Positions 8,272 through 16,495 of a DNA stretch of 64,000 nucleotides are shown one piece after another (positions within the stretch are counted from its first letter, which is position 1; each line of letters begins with the position of its first letter). Below the pieces are notes generated by a model. That model saw only the letters and a list, made by a program, of their open reading frames with translations. It made no database searches and was not told the DNA's origin. The position numbers and the translations under genes were made by a program. This DNA comes from Salegentibacter agarivorans (GTDB lineage Bacteria; Bacteroidota; Bacteroidia; Flavobacteriales; Flavobacteriaceae), in assembly GCF_900113135.1 (NCBI RefSeq), contig NZ_FOOH01000001.1, forward strand, positions 62,001 through 126,000, in the 5' to 3' direction.

Positions 8272-10341
8272 CTATTTATTAACTGAATTATTTTCAGTTA
8301 TCGTGTTCTCTTCAGAATCACTTCCGGGGGTGGGATTTTGTTCTTCGGTTTCAGCGGCTTTTTCTTCGATTTTAGGAGTTTCTTCTTTCTTTCCTAAAAC
8401 TTCAGTTTTTTCCTTGTCCTTATCATAAGGTCTTTTTCCGAAGATAGTTTCCAAATCATCTTTAAAGATTACCTCTTTATCAAGAAGAATATCGGCTAAC
8501 TGTCCCAGTTTATCTTTATGTTTGGTAAGTAGATCTATGGCTCGCTGATATTGGGTTTCAATTAAATTTGAAATCTCTTTATCAATAAGCTCAGATGTAC
8601 TTTCACTATATGGCTTGGTGAAATTATATTCACTCTGGCCAGAAGAATCGTAATAAGTAAGGTTTCCAACTTTATCGTTCAACCCATAAATAGTAACCAT
8701 TGCTTTAGCTTGTTTAGTTACTTTTTCAAGATCACTTAAAGCTCCGGTTGAAATTTTATCAAAAACCACTTTCTCTGCGGCACGTCCACCCAGGGCAGCA
8801 CACATTTCATCCAGCATTTGCTCTGGTCTTACAATAAGACGTTCTTCAGGCAAATACCAGGCGGCACCAAGTGATTGTCCACGCGGAACAATAGTTACCT
8901 TTACCAGTGGCGCAGCATGCTCTAACATCCAGCTTACAGTCGCGTGACCGGCTTCGTGGTAGGCAATTGCTTTCTTCTCGTCTGGAGTAATTATTTTATT
9001 CTTTTTCTCAAGTCCTCCCACTATACGGTCTACCGCATCAAGAAAATCCTGTTTTCCTACCGCTTTATTGCCTTTACGTGCAGCGATAAGTGCAGCTTCG
9101 TTACAAACATTGGCAATATCAGCTCCAGAGAATCCCGGAGTTTGTTTTGCTAAAAATTCAGTATCAAGTTCTTCGGCTACTTTTTTAAGTGGCTTTAAGT
9201 GAACTTCAAAAATTTCTTTTCTTTCATTTAAATCTGGAAGATCAACATAAATTTGTCGGTCAAATCTTCCAGCACGCATTAGCGCTTTATCCAGTACATC
9301 GGCACGGTTGGTTGCGGCAACTACAATAACGTTAGTATTGGTTCCAAAACCATCCATTTCTGTTAATAGCTGGTTTAAGGTATTTTCACGTTCATCGTTA
9401 GAACCCGAGAAATTACTTTTTCCTCTGGCACGTCCAATAGCATCAATTTCATCAATAAAAATGATGGAAGGTGATTTCTCCTTGGCTTGCTTAAATAAGT
9501 CACGAACCCTTGAAGCACCAACTCCTACAAACATTTCTACGAAATCTGATCCAGAAAGTGAGAAAAAAGGCACTTTAGCTTCTCCTGCAACTGCTTTTGC
9601 CAACAAGGTTTTACCGGTTCCCGGAGGTCCTACAAGTAGAGCTCCTTTAGGAATTTTACCACCTAGCGAAGTATATTTCTCTGGATGTTTAAGGAAATCT
9701 ACTATCTCCTGAACTTCTTCTTTTGCGCCTTCCAACCCGGCAACATCTTTAAAAGAAGTTTTTACATCGGTATTTTGGTCAAATAATTTTGCTTTTGATT
9801 TACCAATATTGAAAATCTGGCCTCCCGCACCGCCACCGGCACCAGAGCTCATTTTTTTCATTATAAAAATCCAAACACCAATAATGAGGATAAAGGGTAA
9901 TAATGCCCAGAAAATCTCGCTCATTACGTTACTTTGCGTATCGTAAACAACAGTGGTATCTAAATTATTTTCAGCTTTTATTTCCTTGATATCGTCTTCA
10001 AGGTTTTGCAAATCACCAAACTCAAAACTATAAGCCGGAGTTTCACCACCGGTGTTAAAAAGTTCGGGATCGTTAGCTTGCCTATGTATATCTTTTTGTG
10101 CTGCCTCTTCGGTTAGATAAACCTTAGCTTGTTTTCGGTTTACAATCTCTACCTTTTTTACATCACCGTCTCTAAGGTAAGATAGAAATTCAGCCGGATT
10201 GGTTTGCGCTGGTTCACTAAAACCGCCTCCACTAAAGAAATTGATTCCTATAAATATAATAATTATAGCGGCATAGATCCAGTAAGCATTAAACTTGGGC
10301 TTCTTGGGATCTGTATTTTTTTTGGGTTGCTGTTTCGCCAT
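8272..10341 (-). CDS. ftsH: ATP-dependent zinc metalloprotease FtsH
   Basis: This inner-membrane AAA+ protease degrades misassembled membrane proteins and regulatory proteins. It has 689 residues. A first membrane helix (about 19-36) is followed by a periplasmic domain and a second helix (about 143-161). The AAA module has Walker A GPPGTGKT (238-245) and Walker B IFIDEID (294-300). The zinc site is HEAGH (462-466), and a Glu/Lys-rich disordered tail of about 50 residues closes the protein. It follows rsfS by 24 bases. The order rsfS-ftsH-LUD-cdsA-psd is familiar from Flavobacteriaceae. Confidence 0.98.
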   Translation of the reverse strand: MAKQQPKKNTDPKKPKFNAYWIYAAIIIIFIGINFFSGGGFSEPAQTNPAEFLSYLRDGDVKKVEIVNRKQAKVYLTEEAAQKDIHRQANDPELFNTGGETPAYSFEFGDLQNLEDDIKEIKAENNLDTTVVYDTQSNVMSEIFWALLPFILIIGVWIFIMKKMSSGAGGGAGGQIFNIGKSKAKLFDQNTDVKTSFKDVAGLEGAKEEVQEIVDFLKHPEKYTSLGGKIPKGALLVGPPGTGKTLLAKAVAGEAKVPFFSLSGSDFVEMFVGVGASRVRDLFKQAKEKSPSIIFIDEIDAIGRARGKSNFSGSNDERENTLNQLLTEMDGFGTNTNVIVVAATNRADVLDKALMRAGRFDRQIYVDLPDLNERKEIFEVHLKPLKKVAEELDTEFLAKQTPGFSGADIANVCNEAALIAARKGNKAVGKQDFLDAVDRIVGGLEKKNKIITPDEKKAIAYHEAGHATVSWMLEHAAPLVKVTIVPRGQSLGAAWYLPEERLIVRPEQMLDEMCAALGGRAAEKVVFDKISTGALSDLEKVTKQAKAMVTIYGLNDKVGNLTYYDSSGQSEYNFTKPYSESTSELIDKEISNLIETQYQRAIDLLTKHKDKLGQLADILLDKEVIFKDDLETIFGKRPYDKDKEKTEVLGKKEETPKIEEKAAETEEQNPTPGSDSEENTITENNSVNK

Positions 10342-10365
10342 TCTTGGTAATTCTAAATTAAATAA

Positions 10366-10737
10366 TTAGTAATTGGTTTCTATGGAAGTGATTTTAGCAT
10401 CACCCCAAAGACTTTCAATATCGTAAAACTCTCTAATATGCTTCTGGAAAACGTGAACAACCACGTTTACATAATCTAAAAGTACCCACTCTGCATTTTC
10501 TCCGCCTTCTACGTGCCAGGGTTTGTCTTTAAGAGCCTTACTTACAGTTTTTTGGATGGAATTCACAATGGCGTTTACCTGTGTGTTGGAAGTCCCGTTG
10601 CAAATTATAAAATAATCACATACGGTATTTTCTATTTGCCTAAGGTCAAGAATATCAATGTCGTTACCTTTTACTTCTTCAATTCCTTTAATTATATGCG
10701 CAATAAGTTGATCGTTGTTCGCTTCTTTTTTTGCCAT
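10366..10737 (-). CDS. rsfS: ribosomal silencing factor RsfS
   Basis: A 123-residue member of the RsfS/Iojap/YbeB family. The family binds ribosomal protein L14 on the 50S subunit and blocks subunit joining under nutrient limitation. Diagnostic residues are DILDLRQIENTVCDYFIICNGTS, the KPWHVEGGENAEWVLLDYVNVVVHVF block, and FYDIESLWGDA near the C-terminus. It is first in its operon, ahead of ftsH, and divergent from birA with 95 bases between the start codons. Confidence 0.95.
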   Translation of the reverse strand: MAKKEANNDQLIAHIIKGIEEVKGNDIDILDLRQIENTVCDYFIICNGTSNTQVNAIVNSIQKTVSKALKDKPWHVEGGENAEWVLLDYVNVVVHVFQKHIREFYDIESLWGDAKITSIETNY

Positions 10738-10755
10738 TAAAATTAATTATTTTCG

Positions 10756-10763
10756 CAAAGTTA
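10756..10763 (-). promoter_or_regulatory. candidate -7 element of rsfS-ftsH
   Basis: TAACTTTG on the minus strand fits TAnnTTTG and lies 18 bases upstream of the rsfS ATG. The -33 TTG is not evident. Confidence 0.42.
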
Positions 10764-10832
10764 TTACTTTTTAGCTGTTTATAGGCTTAGTTTACATAAC
10801 ATTTAACGCCCGTTTCATTTCTTACTATTACT

Positions 10833-11564
10833 ATGCGTATAATCAAAGTTAATGCCACCAATTCTACTAACGAATTTGCCCGGGAGCTCTACCGGGACAA
10901 TACCTCTTTTGAGTATATATGTGTAGTGGCCCAGGAGCAAACCAAAGGCCGCGGCCAACGCGGGTCTGGTTGGGTTTCAAATGCAGGGGAAAACCTTACT
11001 TTTAGCGTTTTATATCCAAAAATAAAAGTTGGGGTAAACCATCAGTTTTTAATGAGCGCCACCGTTTCACTGGCAATTATTGAAGTGTTAAACAAATTTA
11101 ATGTGCCTGCCTTAAAGGTAAAATGGCCTAACGACATAATGTCAGCACGCTATAAAATTAGCGGAATTCTTATTGAAAACATCCTGAAAAATAATGAAAT
11201 AGTAGCTTCTATAATTGGAGTTGGATTAAATGTGAATCAAACTGAATTTCCCGGCCTTCCACAGGCTTCTTCCTTAAAATTAGTCACTGGGAATAATTTT
11301 AACCTGGATGAATTATTAAAAAGAATTACCGATGAATTTGAAGATAAATTAACTCAAATTAATGCTGATACTGAAGCCTCAATTTTAGAAAAATATGCCA
11401 GGAATATGTTTAGGCGGGATTTGGTATCTACCTTTCAACTGCCAGATGACACTTATCTCACGGGAATTATTCGCGGTGTCACCACTTCAGGTAGGTTGAA
11501 TTTGGAAATAGAAGATTCGGTTTTTAAAACCTTTGATTTAAAAGAAATTAAACTGATGTATTAA
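10833..11564 (+). CDS. birA: biotin--[acetyl-CoA-carboxylase] ligase
   Basis: This enzyme activates biotin with ATP and attaches it to carboxylase carrier lysines. In this window the likely acceptor is pyruvate carboxylase at 19309. It has 243 residues with the ligase signature GRGQRGSGW (39-47), KVKWPNDI (95-102) and KISGILIEN (108-116). The C-terminal small domain follows. There is no N-terminal helix-turn-helix, so this is the monofunctional type that cannot repress biotin genes. It diverges from rsfS and ends in the composite terminator. Confidence 0.95.
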   Translation: MRIIKVNATNSTNEFARELYRDNTSFEYICVVAQEQTKGRGQRGSGWVSNAGENLTFSVLYPKIKVGVNHQFLMSATVSLAIIEVLNKFNVPALKVKWPNDIMSARYKISGILIENILKNNEIVASIIGVGLNVNQTEFPGLPQASSLKLVTGNNFNLDELLKRITDEFEDKLTQINADTEASILEKYARNMFRRDLVSTFQLPDDTYLTGIIRGVTTSGRLNLEIEDSVFKTFDLKEIKLMY

Positions 11565-11650
11565 AAAAACTGTTTGAAGGCTTTATTTCCGTCAACCTGA
11601 ACTTGTTTCAGGTTCTAAGTCGAATAAAAAAACATTCAAACAGCCTTTTA
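11564..11650. terminator. terminator-like stem enclosing a dispersed repeat (second copy)
   Basis: CTGTTTGAA (11570-11578) pairs with TTCAAACAG (11635-11643), flanked by A and T tracts, between the convergent birA and SRPBCC genes. The 56-nt loop carries GTCAACCTGAACTTGTTTCAGG. The loop edges (TTATTTCnGTCA on the left, AATAAAAAAACA on the right) resemble those at 2490-2620. The two loci therefore look like copies of one element rather than independent terminators. Two unpaired C residues (11644-11645) interrupt the outer stem. Confidence 0.7.
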
Positions 11651-11654
11651 AAAT

Positions 11655-12047
11655 TTATAGCTTCCCAATATTTTCAGCTAAAGTATTTATGAATTTGGTT
11701 AATGGTTTTTTCACCATCATCGCCATCATCGCATTAAATTCACCATTAAATTCCATCTTCACTTCACTTTGATTTTCGTTTAAAGCTTCGATATGCGCTT
11801 TTAATTTAAAATCAAATTTATCTGATGTAGAACCTAATACAACCAATTCTGGCTCTATGGTTTCCTGGATTTCTAATTTTATAACCGGCATTCCTTTAAG
11901 GCCAAAAACAAAAGTTTTCTCATCTCTAACTTCAAATACTTCCTTGCTCTCAGGCATTAATTGTTCATAATTCTCAACCTTGGTCAAAAAATTGAACATT
12001 TCCTGCTGACTTTTATCTGCAGTAACTTTTGGGCTTTCTATATCCAT
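11655..12047 (-). CDS. SRPBCC (START/Bet v1-like) family protein
   Basis: A 130-residue cytoplasmic protein with the helix-grip pattern of the SRPBCC superfamily: an N-terminal Ser-Pro strand, FNFLTKVENYEQLMPE, alternating strands (LEIQETIEPELVVLGS, SEVKMEFNGEFN) and a long C-terminal helix (MVKKPLTKFINTLAENI). Such proteins bind hydrophobic ligands in a cavity; the ligand is not predictable here. Its ATG overlaps the pyrE stop by one base, so the pair is co-transcribed, though no functional link to pyrimidine synthesis is known to me. Confidence 0.75.
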   Translation of the reverse strand: MDIESPKVTADKSQQEMFNFLTKVENYEQLMPESKEVFEVRDEKTFVFGLKGMPVIKLEIQETIEPELVVLGSTSDKFDFKLKAHIEALNENQSEVKMEFNGEFNAMMAMMVKKPLTKFINTLAENIGKL

Positions 12048-12691
12048 TATTTATTTTTCCAGTTTGCGGGATCCTGACGCCATTCTCTTAAAATACCGGC
12101 TTCAGTTGCATTAATATAATTGGTGCGTTGTGCAGTTTCCAATAAAAAATCATAATCGCTAAGCGTATGTAATTCTATTCCTTCTTTTTCAAAATTTTCA
12201 TCGGCAGTTTTAAAACCGTAAGTAAAAATGGCAAGCATACCTTTTACATTAGCTTTGGCTTCTTTTAGAGCTTTTACCGCGTTTAAACTACTGTTTCCGG
12301 TACTAATTAAGTCTTCAATTACCACCACGGTTTGGCCCTCAGAGAGATTTCCTTCAATCTGGTTTTTTCGTCCGTGGCTTTTAGCTTCTGGGCGAACATA
12401 GATAAACGGAAGACTTAAAATCTCGGCTACCAACATCCCAATACCAATGGCGCCTGTTGCTACCGCTGCAATAACATCAGGTTTTCCATAAAGCTCTTCA
12501 ATTTGGCGTGCAAACTGTTCCCTTATGTGATTTCTAATTGGCGGATAGGAGAGAACTATTCGGTTATCGCAGTATATTGGCGATTTCCAACCGCTGGCCC
12601 ATGTAAATGGTTCTTGTGCATCTAATTTTATTGCTTTAATTTGCAATAACAGTTCAGCAGTTGTTCTGGCTGTTTCTTTATTTAAAATCAT
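12047..12691 (-). CDS. pyrE: orotate phosphoribosyltransferase
   Basis: This enzyme makes OMP from orotate and PRPP in de novo pyrimidine synthesis. It has 214 residues in the cytoplasmic type I PRTase fold. The PRPP loop VVVIEDLISTGNS is at 122-134. The catalytic loop RPEAKSHGRKNQIEG is around 100-114, and ATGAIGIG is at 79-86. The start codon is only 7 bp from the start of the divergent NUDIX gene, so its promoter must lie inside that gene. A -7 element there predicts a leaderless or nearly leaderless message. Confidence 0.96.
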   Translation of the reverse strand: MILNKETARTTAELLLQIKAIKLDAQEPFTWASGWKSPIYCDNRIVLSYPPIRNHIREQFARQIEELYGKPDVIAAVATGAIGIGMLVAEILSLPFIYVRPEAKSHGRKNQIEGNLSEGQTVVVIEDLISTGNSSLNAVKALKEAKANVKGMLAIFTYGFKTADENFEKEGIELHTLSDYDFLLETAQRTNYINATEAGILREWRQDPANWKNK

Positions 12692-12695
12692 ACTG

Positions 12696-12703
12696 CAAAT
12701 GTA
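12696..12703 (-). promoter_or_regulatory. candidate -7 element of pyrE overlapping the NUDIX start codon
   Basis: TACATTTG on the minus strand matches TAnnTTTG. Its last base is four bases from the pyrE ATG, so the transcript would start at or next to the start codon. The element covers the first five bases of the divergent NUDIX coding sequence. Confidence 0.5.
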
Positions 12704-13322
12704 TAAAGTTTTTGTAAATGATATTCCCTTAATTCTCTCAACAAAGAAAGATTTAGGTGAAAACTATGTATCACTGCCAATTAAGAAGGTTAGAATTAAG
12801 CGGATAATTAAAAAGATTACTAAAGGTGAACTGCTTTATGTGAATCTTTACCACGAAAAAGAAGAAAAACTATTAAAGCATTTGTTTAAAAAGTTACGCG
12901 TGGTTACCGCCGCCGGCGGAATGGTTTTAAACGATAAAGATGAAATTCTTTTTATCTACCGAAAAAAACGTTGGGATCTTCCAAAAGGTAAGACTGAAAA
13001 AAACGAAACTATAGAAGCTTCTGCGATAAGAGAAGTGGAAGAAGAAACGGGGGTTGAAGGTTTAAAAGTGACTAAATTTCTACAGAAAACTTACCATATA
13101 TTTAAACGAAAAGGACGTTACAGGCTTAAAGTTACCCATTGGTACGAGATGCGTACTTCTTATGATGGAGAATTGAGGCCCGAAACCAAAGAAGGAATTG
13201 AAAAAGCAAAATGGAAAGATTTGAAGAAAAGCCAAAAGGCCCTTCAAAAATCTTATGCAAATATTAAACTTCTTTTTTCTGAAAAATATTTAACGAGGCA
13301 TTCTGAAGATAGGGTAGCGTAA
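12699..13322 (+). CDS. NUDIX hydrolase
   Basis: A 207-residue protein with an N-terminal domain of about 65 residues and then a NUDIX fold. The NUDIX box GX5EX7REUXEEXGU is intact at 97-119 (GKTEKNETIEASAIREVEEETGV), so it should hydrolyse a nucleoside-diphosphate-linked substrate with Mg2+. The N-terminal part looks like a small beta domain of unknown role. The substrate is unknown. The gene is divergent from pyrE, and its last 33 bases overlap the end of the convergent M14 peptidase gene. Confidence 0.88.
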   Translation: MYKVFVNDIPLILSTKKDLGENYVSLPIKKVRIKRIIKKITKGELLYVNLYHEKEEKLLKHLFKKLRVVTAAGGMVLNDKDEILFIYRKKRWDLPKGKTEKNETIEASAIREVEEETGVEGLKVTKFLQKTYHIFKRKGRYRLKVTHWYEMRTSYDGELRPETKEGIEKAKWKDLKKSQKALQKSYANIKLLFSEKYLTRHSEDRVA

Positions 13323-15041
13323 ATGCGCCGTTTCATAATGTTTAGATTGTTTATGCAACCAGTCTAATTGGTAGTAAGAGTTGTTTGAAAATTCTGCGTC
13401 ATTACGTTTCTTTTCTTCAAAACGTTCTTTTAAGTCGGGATTTTTATCAAGCATTTTTTTAGCGATATCTTCAAAAACATAAGGTGAAAACCCTTCTTTT
13501 TGCTGCAGAACGGTATCAAAGAAATTCCAGTTAAAGAAAGAATCCGGCGCTTCTGGCTCTAAAGTTTCAATTAAATAGCGCGCACCTTCCTGAAAGGTTT
13601 TAACCACAAAATCTCCTTTTCTAAACCTTACTGAATCCATCTTTTTAGAAACTTTGGTTTCACTATGCATATAATGGCCTTCATAAGCCTGATCTCTGGT
13701 TTTAAAATCTTCTATTTTATAAGTTTCAACATATAAAGTGGTATCGCTTTGTAGTGGTTCCAGTTTAATTTTGTTCAGCTTTAAAAGATCGGTGAGTTGC
13801 CACCATCCTTGCGGAACAATATAAGCCCGGGGAATTTCAATAGTGTCTTCAGCAATAAAATTATTATAGTAGTCTATTTCTTTGGTAAAAGGTTTTTTGC
13901 TGTCATACTTTAAACGTTCGCCACCGGTAACTTCACTGGCAATCATTTCACCTTCGTAACCTTTAAAACTGCGCCGGCTGGGATTTTCCGTATCAGGTTT
14001 AAAATTTATAGGATACCAGCGATCTGTGAGATATTTCCTGGAGGCCCGGTTGCGAATATCTTTCATGCGTTCCCTGTCATTTTCAGCAATGCCAATCATA
14101 CTGCGAATCAGCTCATATGTTCCTCTTACACGTTTTGGATAAGGTTTTAGCATATGTGTTTCTACCATCATTCCAATGGTGTTCCAAAGCGTGGTATAAC
14201 CTGTAGAATAACGAGCATGATCGTTGAACTGCGAGAATCCTTCTTCAGGTACTTCATTAAAAACATTCACATAAGGCGTAATATCCCAGTCTTTTTTAGC
14301 TAATGAATCCTCTAACGCAGGCATAATTTGTTCATCTAAATAAGCACCAAGCTCGCCGCCAAGTTTATTATGTTGAGTAAAAAGATGGGTGAGGGTGTAT
14401 TGATAATCGGCGCCATTACTTACATGATTGTCAATAAAGATATCGGGTTTTACGTGGTGAAAAATCTCGTAAAAGCTTCGGGTGTTTCGGGTATCGGCTT
14501 TTATAAAATCCCGGTTTAGGTCGTAGTTTCTCGCATTTCCTCTAAAACCGTATTCAGCAGGACCATTTTGATTGGTTCGGCTGGTAGAATTTCGGTTTAA
14601 AGCGCCACCTATATTATAAACAGGAATTGTTGCTAAAACGGTATTTGTTGGAGTTTTAATAGAATCTCCCGCCAGATCCCTAAAGAGCATCATCGTTGCA
14701 TCTATCCCATCACTTTCCCCCGGGTGAATTCCATTATTTATTAGAATTATACTATTTTCTTCTCTTAATTCTTCAAAATCAAAATCTTCATTTGGGCTGT
14801 AAATGGCAAGATGAAGCGGTTCGCCACTGTCAGTTTTTCCGAATTCTTCCAGGCTTATTTTGCCAGAGCTTTCAGCAAGTAGGGTGTAAAAATCAATAAT
14901 TTCGTCATACGTACCGGTTTCTTTACCACCACTTTTTTCAAAACGGGTTTCAAGATCATAATCGGTAACTAATTGATATTTTTCTAAATCGCAGGAAATC
15001 AGCGAAAGTAGCCCCACACTCAAAACGAGAATTTTTTTCAT
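13290..15041 (-). CDS. M14 family zinc carboxypeptidase-like lipoprotein
   Basis: A 583-residue exported protein that probably removes C-terminal residues from peptides. The start at 15041 (MKKILVLSVGLLSLISC) gives a lipoprotein signal with the lipobox cysteine at residue 17; the upstream ATG at 15095 adds 18 residues with no signal character. The zinc-site motif NGIHPGESDG and the later DNHVSNGAD histidine mark the M14 domain in the first half. The C-terminal half has no motif I recognise. The 3' end overlaps the convergent NUDIX gene by 33 bases. Confidence 0.85.
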   Translation of the reverse strand: MKKILVLSVGLLSLISCDLEKYQLVTDYDLETRFEKSGGKETGTYDEIIDFYTLLAESSGKISLEEFGKTDSGEPLHLAIYSPNEDFDFEELREENSIILINNGIHPGESDGIDATMMLFRDLAGDSIKTPTNTVLATIPVYNIGGALNRNSTSRTNQNGPAEYGFRGNARNYDLNRDFIKADTRNTRSFYEIFHHVKPDIFIDNHVSNGADYQYTLTHLFTQHNKLGGELGAYLDEQIMPALEDSLAKKDWDITPYVNVFNEVPEEGFSQFNDHARYSTGYTTLWNTIGMMVETHMLKPYPKRVRGTYELIRSMIGIAENDRERMKDIRNRASRKYLTDRWYPINFKPDTENPSRRSFKGYEGEMIASEVTGGERLKYDSKKPFTKEIDYYNNFIAEDTIEIPRAYIVPQGWWQLTDLLKLNKIKLEPLQSDTTLYVETYKIEDFKTRDQAYEGHYMHSETKVSKKMDSVRFRKGDFVVKTFQEGARYLIETLEPEAPDSFFNWNFFDTVLQQKEGFSPYVFEDIAKKMLDKNPDLKERFEEKKRNDAEFSNNSYYQLDWLHKQSKHYETAHLRYPIFRMPR

Positions 15042-15197
15042 AGTATCCTTTGCAATTGAAAGTATAAACTTAACTAAAACGTGCCTAGCCACCAAAAAAC
15101 TTGGACTAATTGGCGTTTGTTAAAGTAAACCTAATCTGCTTTAAAAACTTTTCAGCCGAAATATTAAAAGCTAATTTTAAACTAAAATGCTGAAATT

Positions 15198-16484
15198 ATG
15201 AAAAAGCTTACTACAATTATAGGCCTTTCTCTTTCCTGCTGCTTAGCCATTCCGGCCCAGGCTCAGGTAAATACAGACCTTAGTGAAGAGAAGAAAAAAG
15301 AACTGTCGCAACAACCTGCAGACGTAGTAGAAACTGCAATTGGCGAACTTAGGTTAGTGCCACCTTTTTCTTCAGAATCTGTTACTAAAGAGAGTGAAGT
15401 TATTGGCTGGGGAGATAAAAAACCACAGGCGCCCGCGGGATTTAAAGTGACGATGTTTGCAGAAAACTTAAAGCATCCGCGTAGAACTTATATCGCACCT
15501 AACGGTGATATTTTTGTTGTTGAATCTAATACAAAAAACAGCGCCGACAGGATTATCTTAATTCGTGATAAAGATAGTGATGGTAATCCAGATTATCAGG
15601 ATGTATTTTTGGATGACTTAAATCAACCTTACGGAATGTTAGTTTTAGATAATTATTTCTACGTTGCCAATACCGACGGACTTTACCGATATCCATATAC
15701 TGAAGGGGATATGAAAATTGAAGCTGAAGGAGAGAAAATTCTTAGTCTTCCTGCAGGTGGGTATAATAATCACTGGACGCGTAATTTACTCGCTAATGAA
15801 GATGGAAGTAAAATTTATGTGTCCGTAGGTTCTGCCAGTAACGTGGGTGAATACGGAATGGATAAAGAAGAAAGACGTGCCGCAATTCTGGAAATTAATA
15901 CCGACGGAAGTGGGGAGAAAATTTATGCTTCAGGATTAAGAAATCCTGTTGGAATGGACTGGAACCCGGTAACTGGGGAACTTTGGGCTGCCGTAAATGA
16001 ACGAGACAAAATTGGAAATAATCTAGTGCCAGATTATATTACTAGCGTAAAAGAAGGCGGCTGGTATGGCTGGCCTTATTCTTATTTTGGGCAAATTCAG
16101 GATCCTCGCTGGGCCGATGATCCACATATGGAGTTGGTGAAAAAAACTATTGTACCAGATGTACCCGTGGGACCACATACCGCATCTTTAGGATTGGCAT
16201 TTTACACCAAAGATAAATTCCCTGAAAAATATAAAAACGGTGCTTTTGTAGGGCAGCATGGTTCCTGGAACCGGGCCGTTTTCTCCGGTTACAAAATTAT
16301 TTTTGTGCCTTTTGATGAAAATGGAAAACCAGGCCAGCCCGAAGATTTTCTTACCGGATTTATAGCTGATGAAGCAGAAAGTAAAGTCCACGGGAGACCT
16401 GTAGGAGTTACAGTTACTCCAGACGGAGCTCTTTTGGTAAATGATGACGATGCAAATGTAATCTGGAAAGTTTCAGCTGAATAA
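15198..16484 (+). CDS. PQQ-type sugar/sorbosone dehydrogenase family protein
   Basis: A 428-residue secreted beta-propeller of the glucose/sorbosone dehydrogenase (GSDH) family. The signal peptide covers about residues 1-22 (AIPAQA). Family blocks include the PAGFKVTMFAENLKHPR entry strand, NHWTRNLLAN, a GLRNPVGMDWNP block that is the most recognisable GSDH signature, GGWYGWPYSYFG, and VGQHGSWNR. Enzymes of this family oxidise aldose sugars in the periplasm with pyrroloquinoline quinone, but not all members bind PQQ. It is followed 11 bases later by a TonB-dependent receptor, suggesting one operon. Confidence 0.85.
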   Translation: MKKLTTIIGLSLSCCLAIPAQAQVNTDLSEEKKKELSQQPADVVETAIGELRLVPPFSSESVTKESEVIGWGDKKPQAPAGFKVTMFAENLKHPRRTYIAPNGDIFVVESNTKNSADRIILIRDKDSDGNPDYQDVFLDDLNQPYGMLVLDNYFYVANTDGLYRYPYTEGDMKIEAEGEKILSLPAGGYNNHWTRNLLANEDGSKIYVSVGSASNVGEYGMDKEERRAAILEINTDGSGEKIYASGLRNPVGMDWNPVTGELWAAVNERDKIGNNLVPDYITSVKEGGWYGWPYSYFGQIQDPRWADDPHMELVKKTIVPDVPVGPHTASLGLAFYTKDKFPEKYKNGAFVGQHGSWNRAVFSGYKIIFVPFDENGKPGQPEDFLTGFIADEAESKVHGRPVGVTVTPDGALLVNDDDANVIWKVSAE

Positions 16485-16495
16485 AATATAAAATA

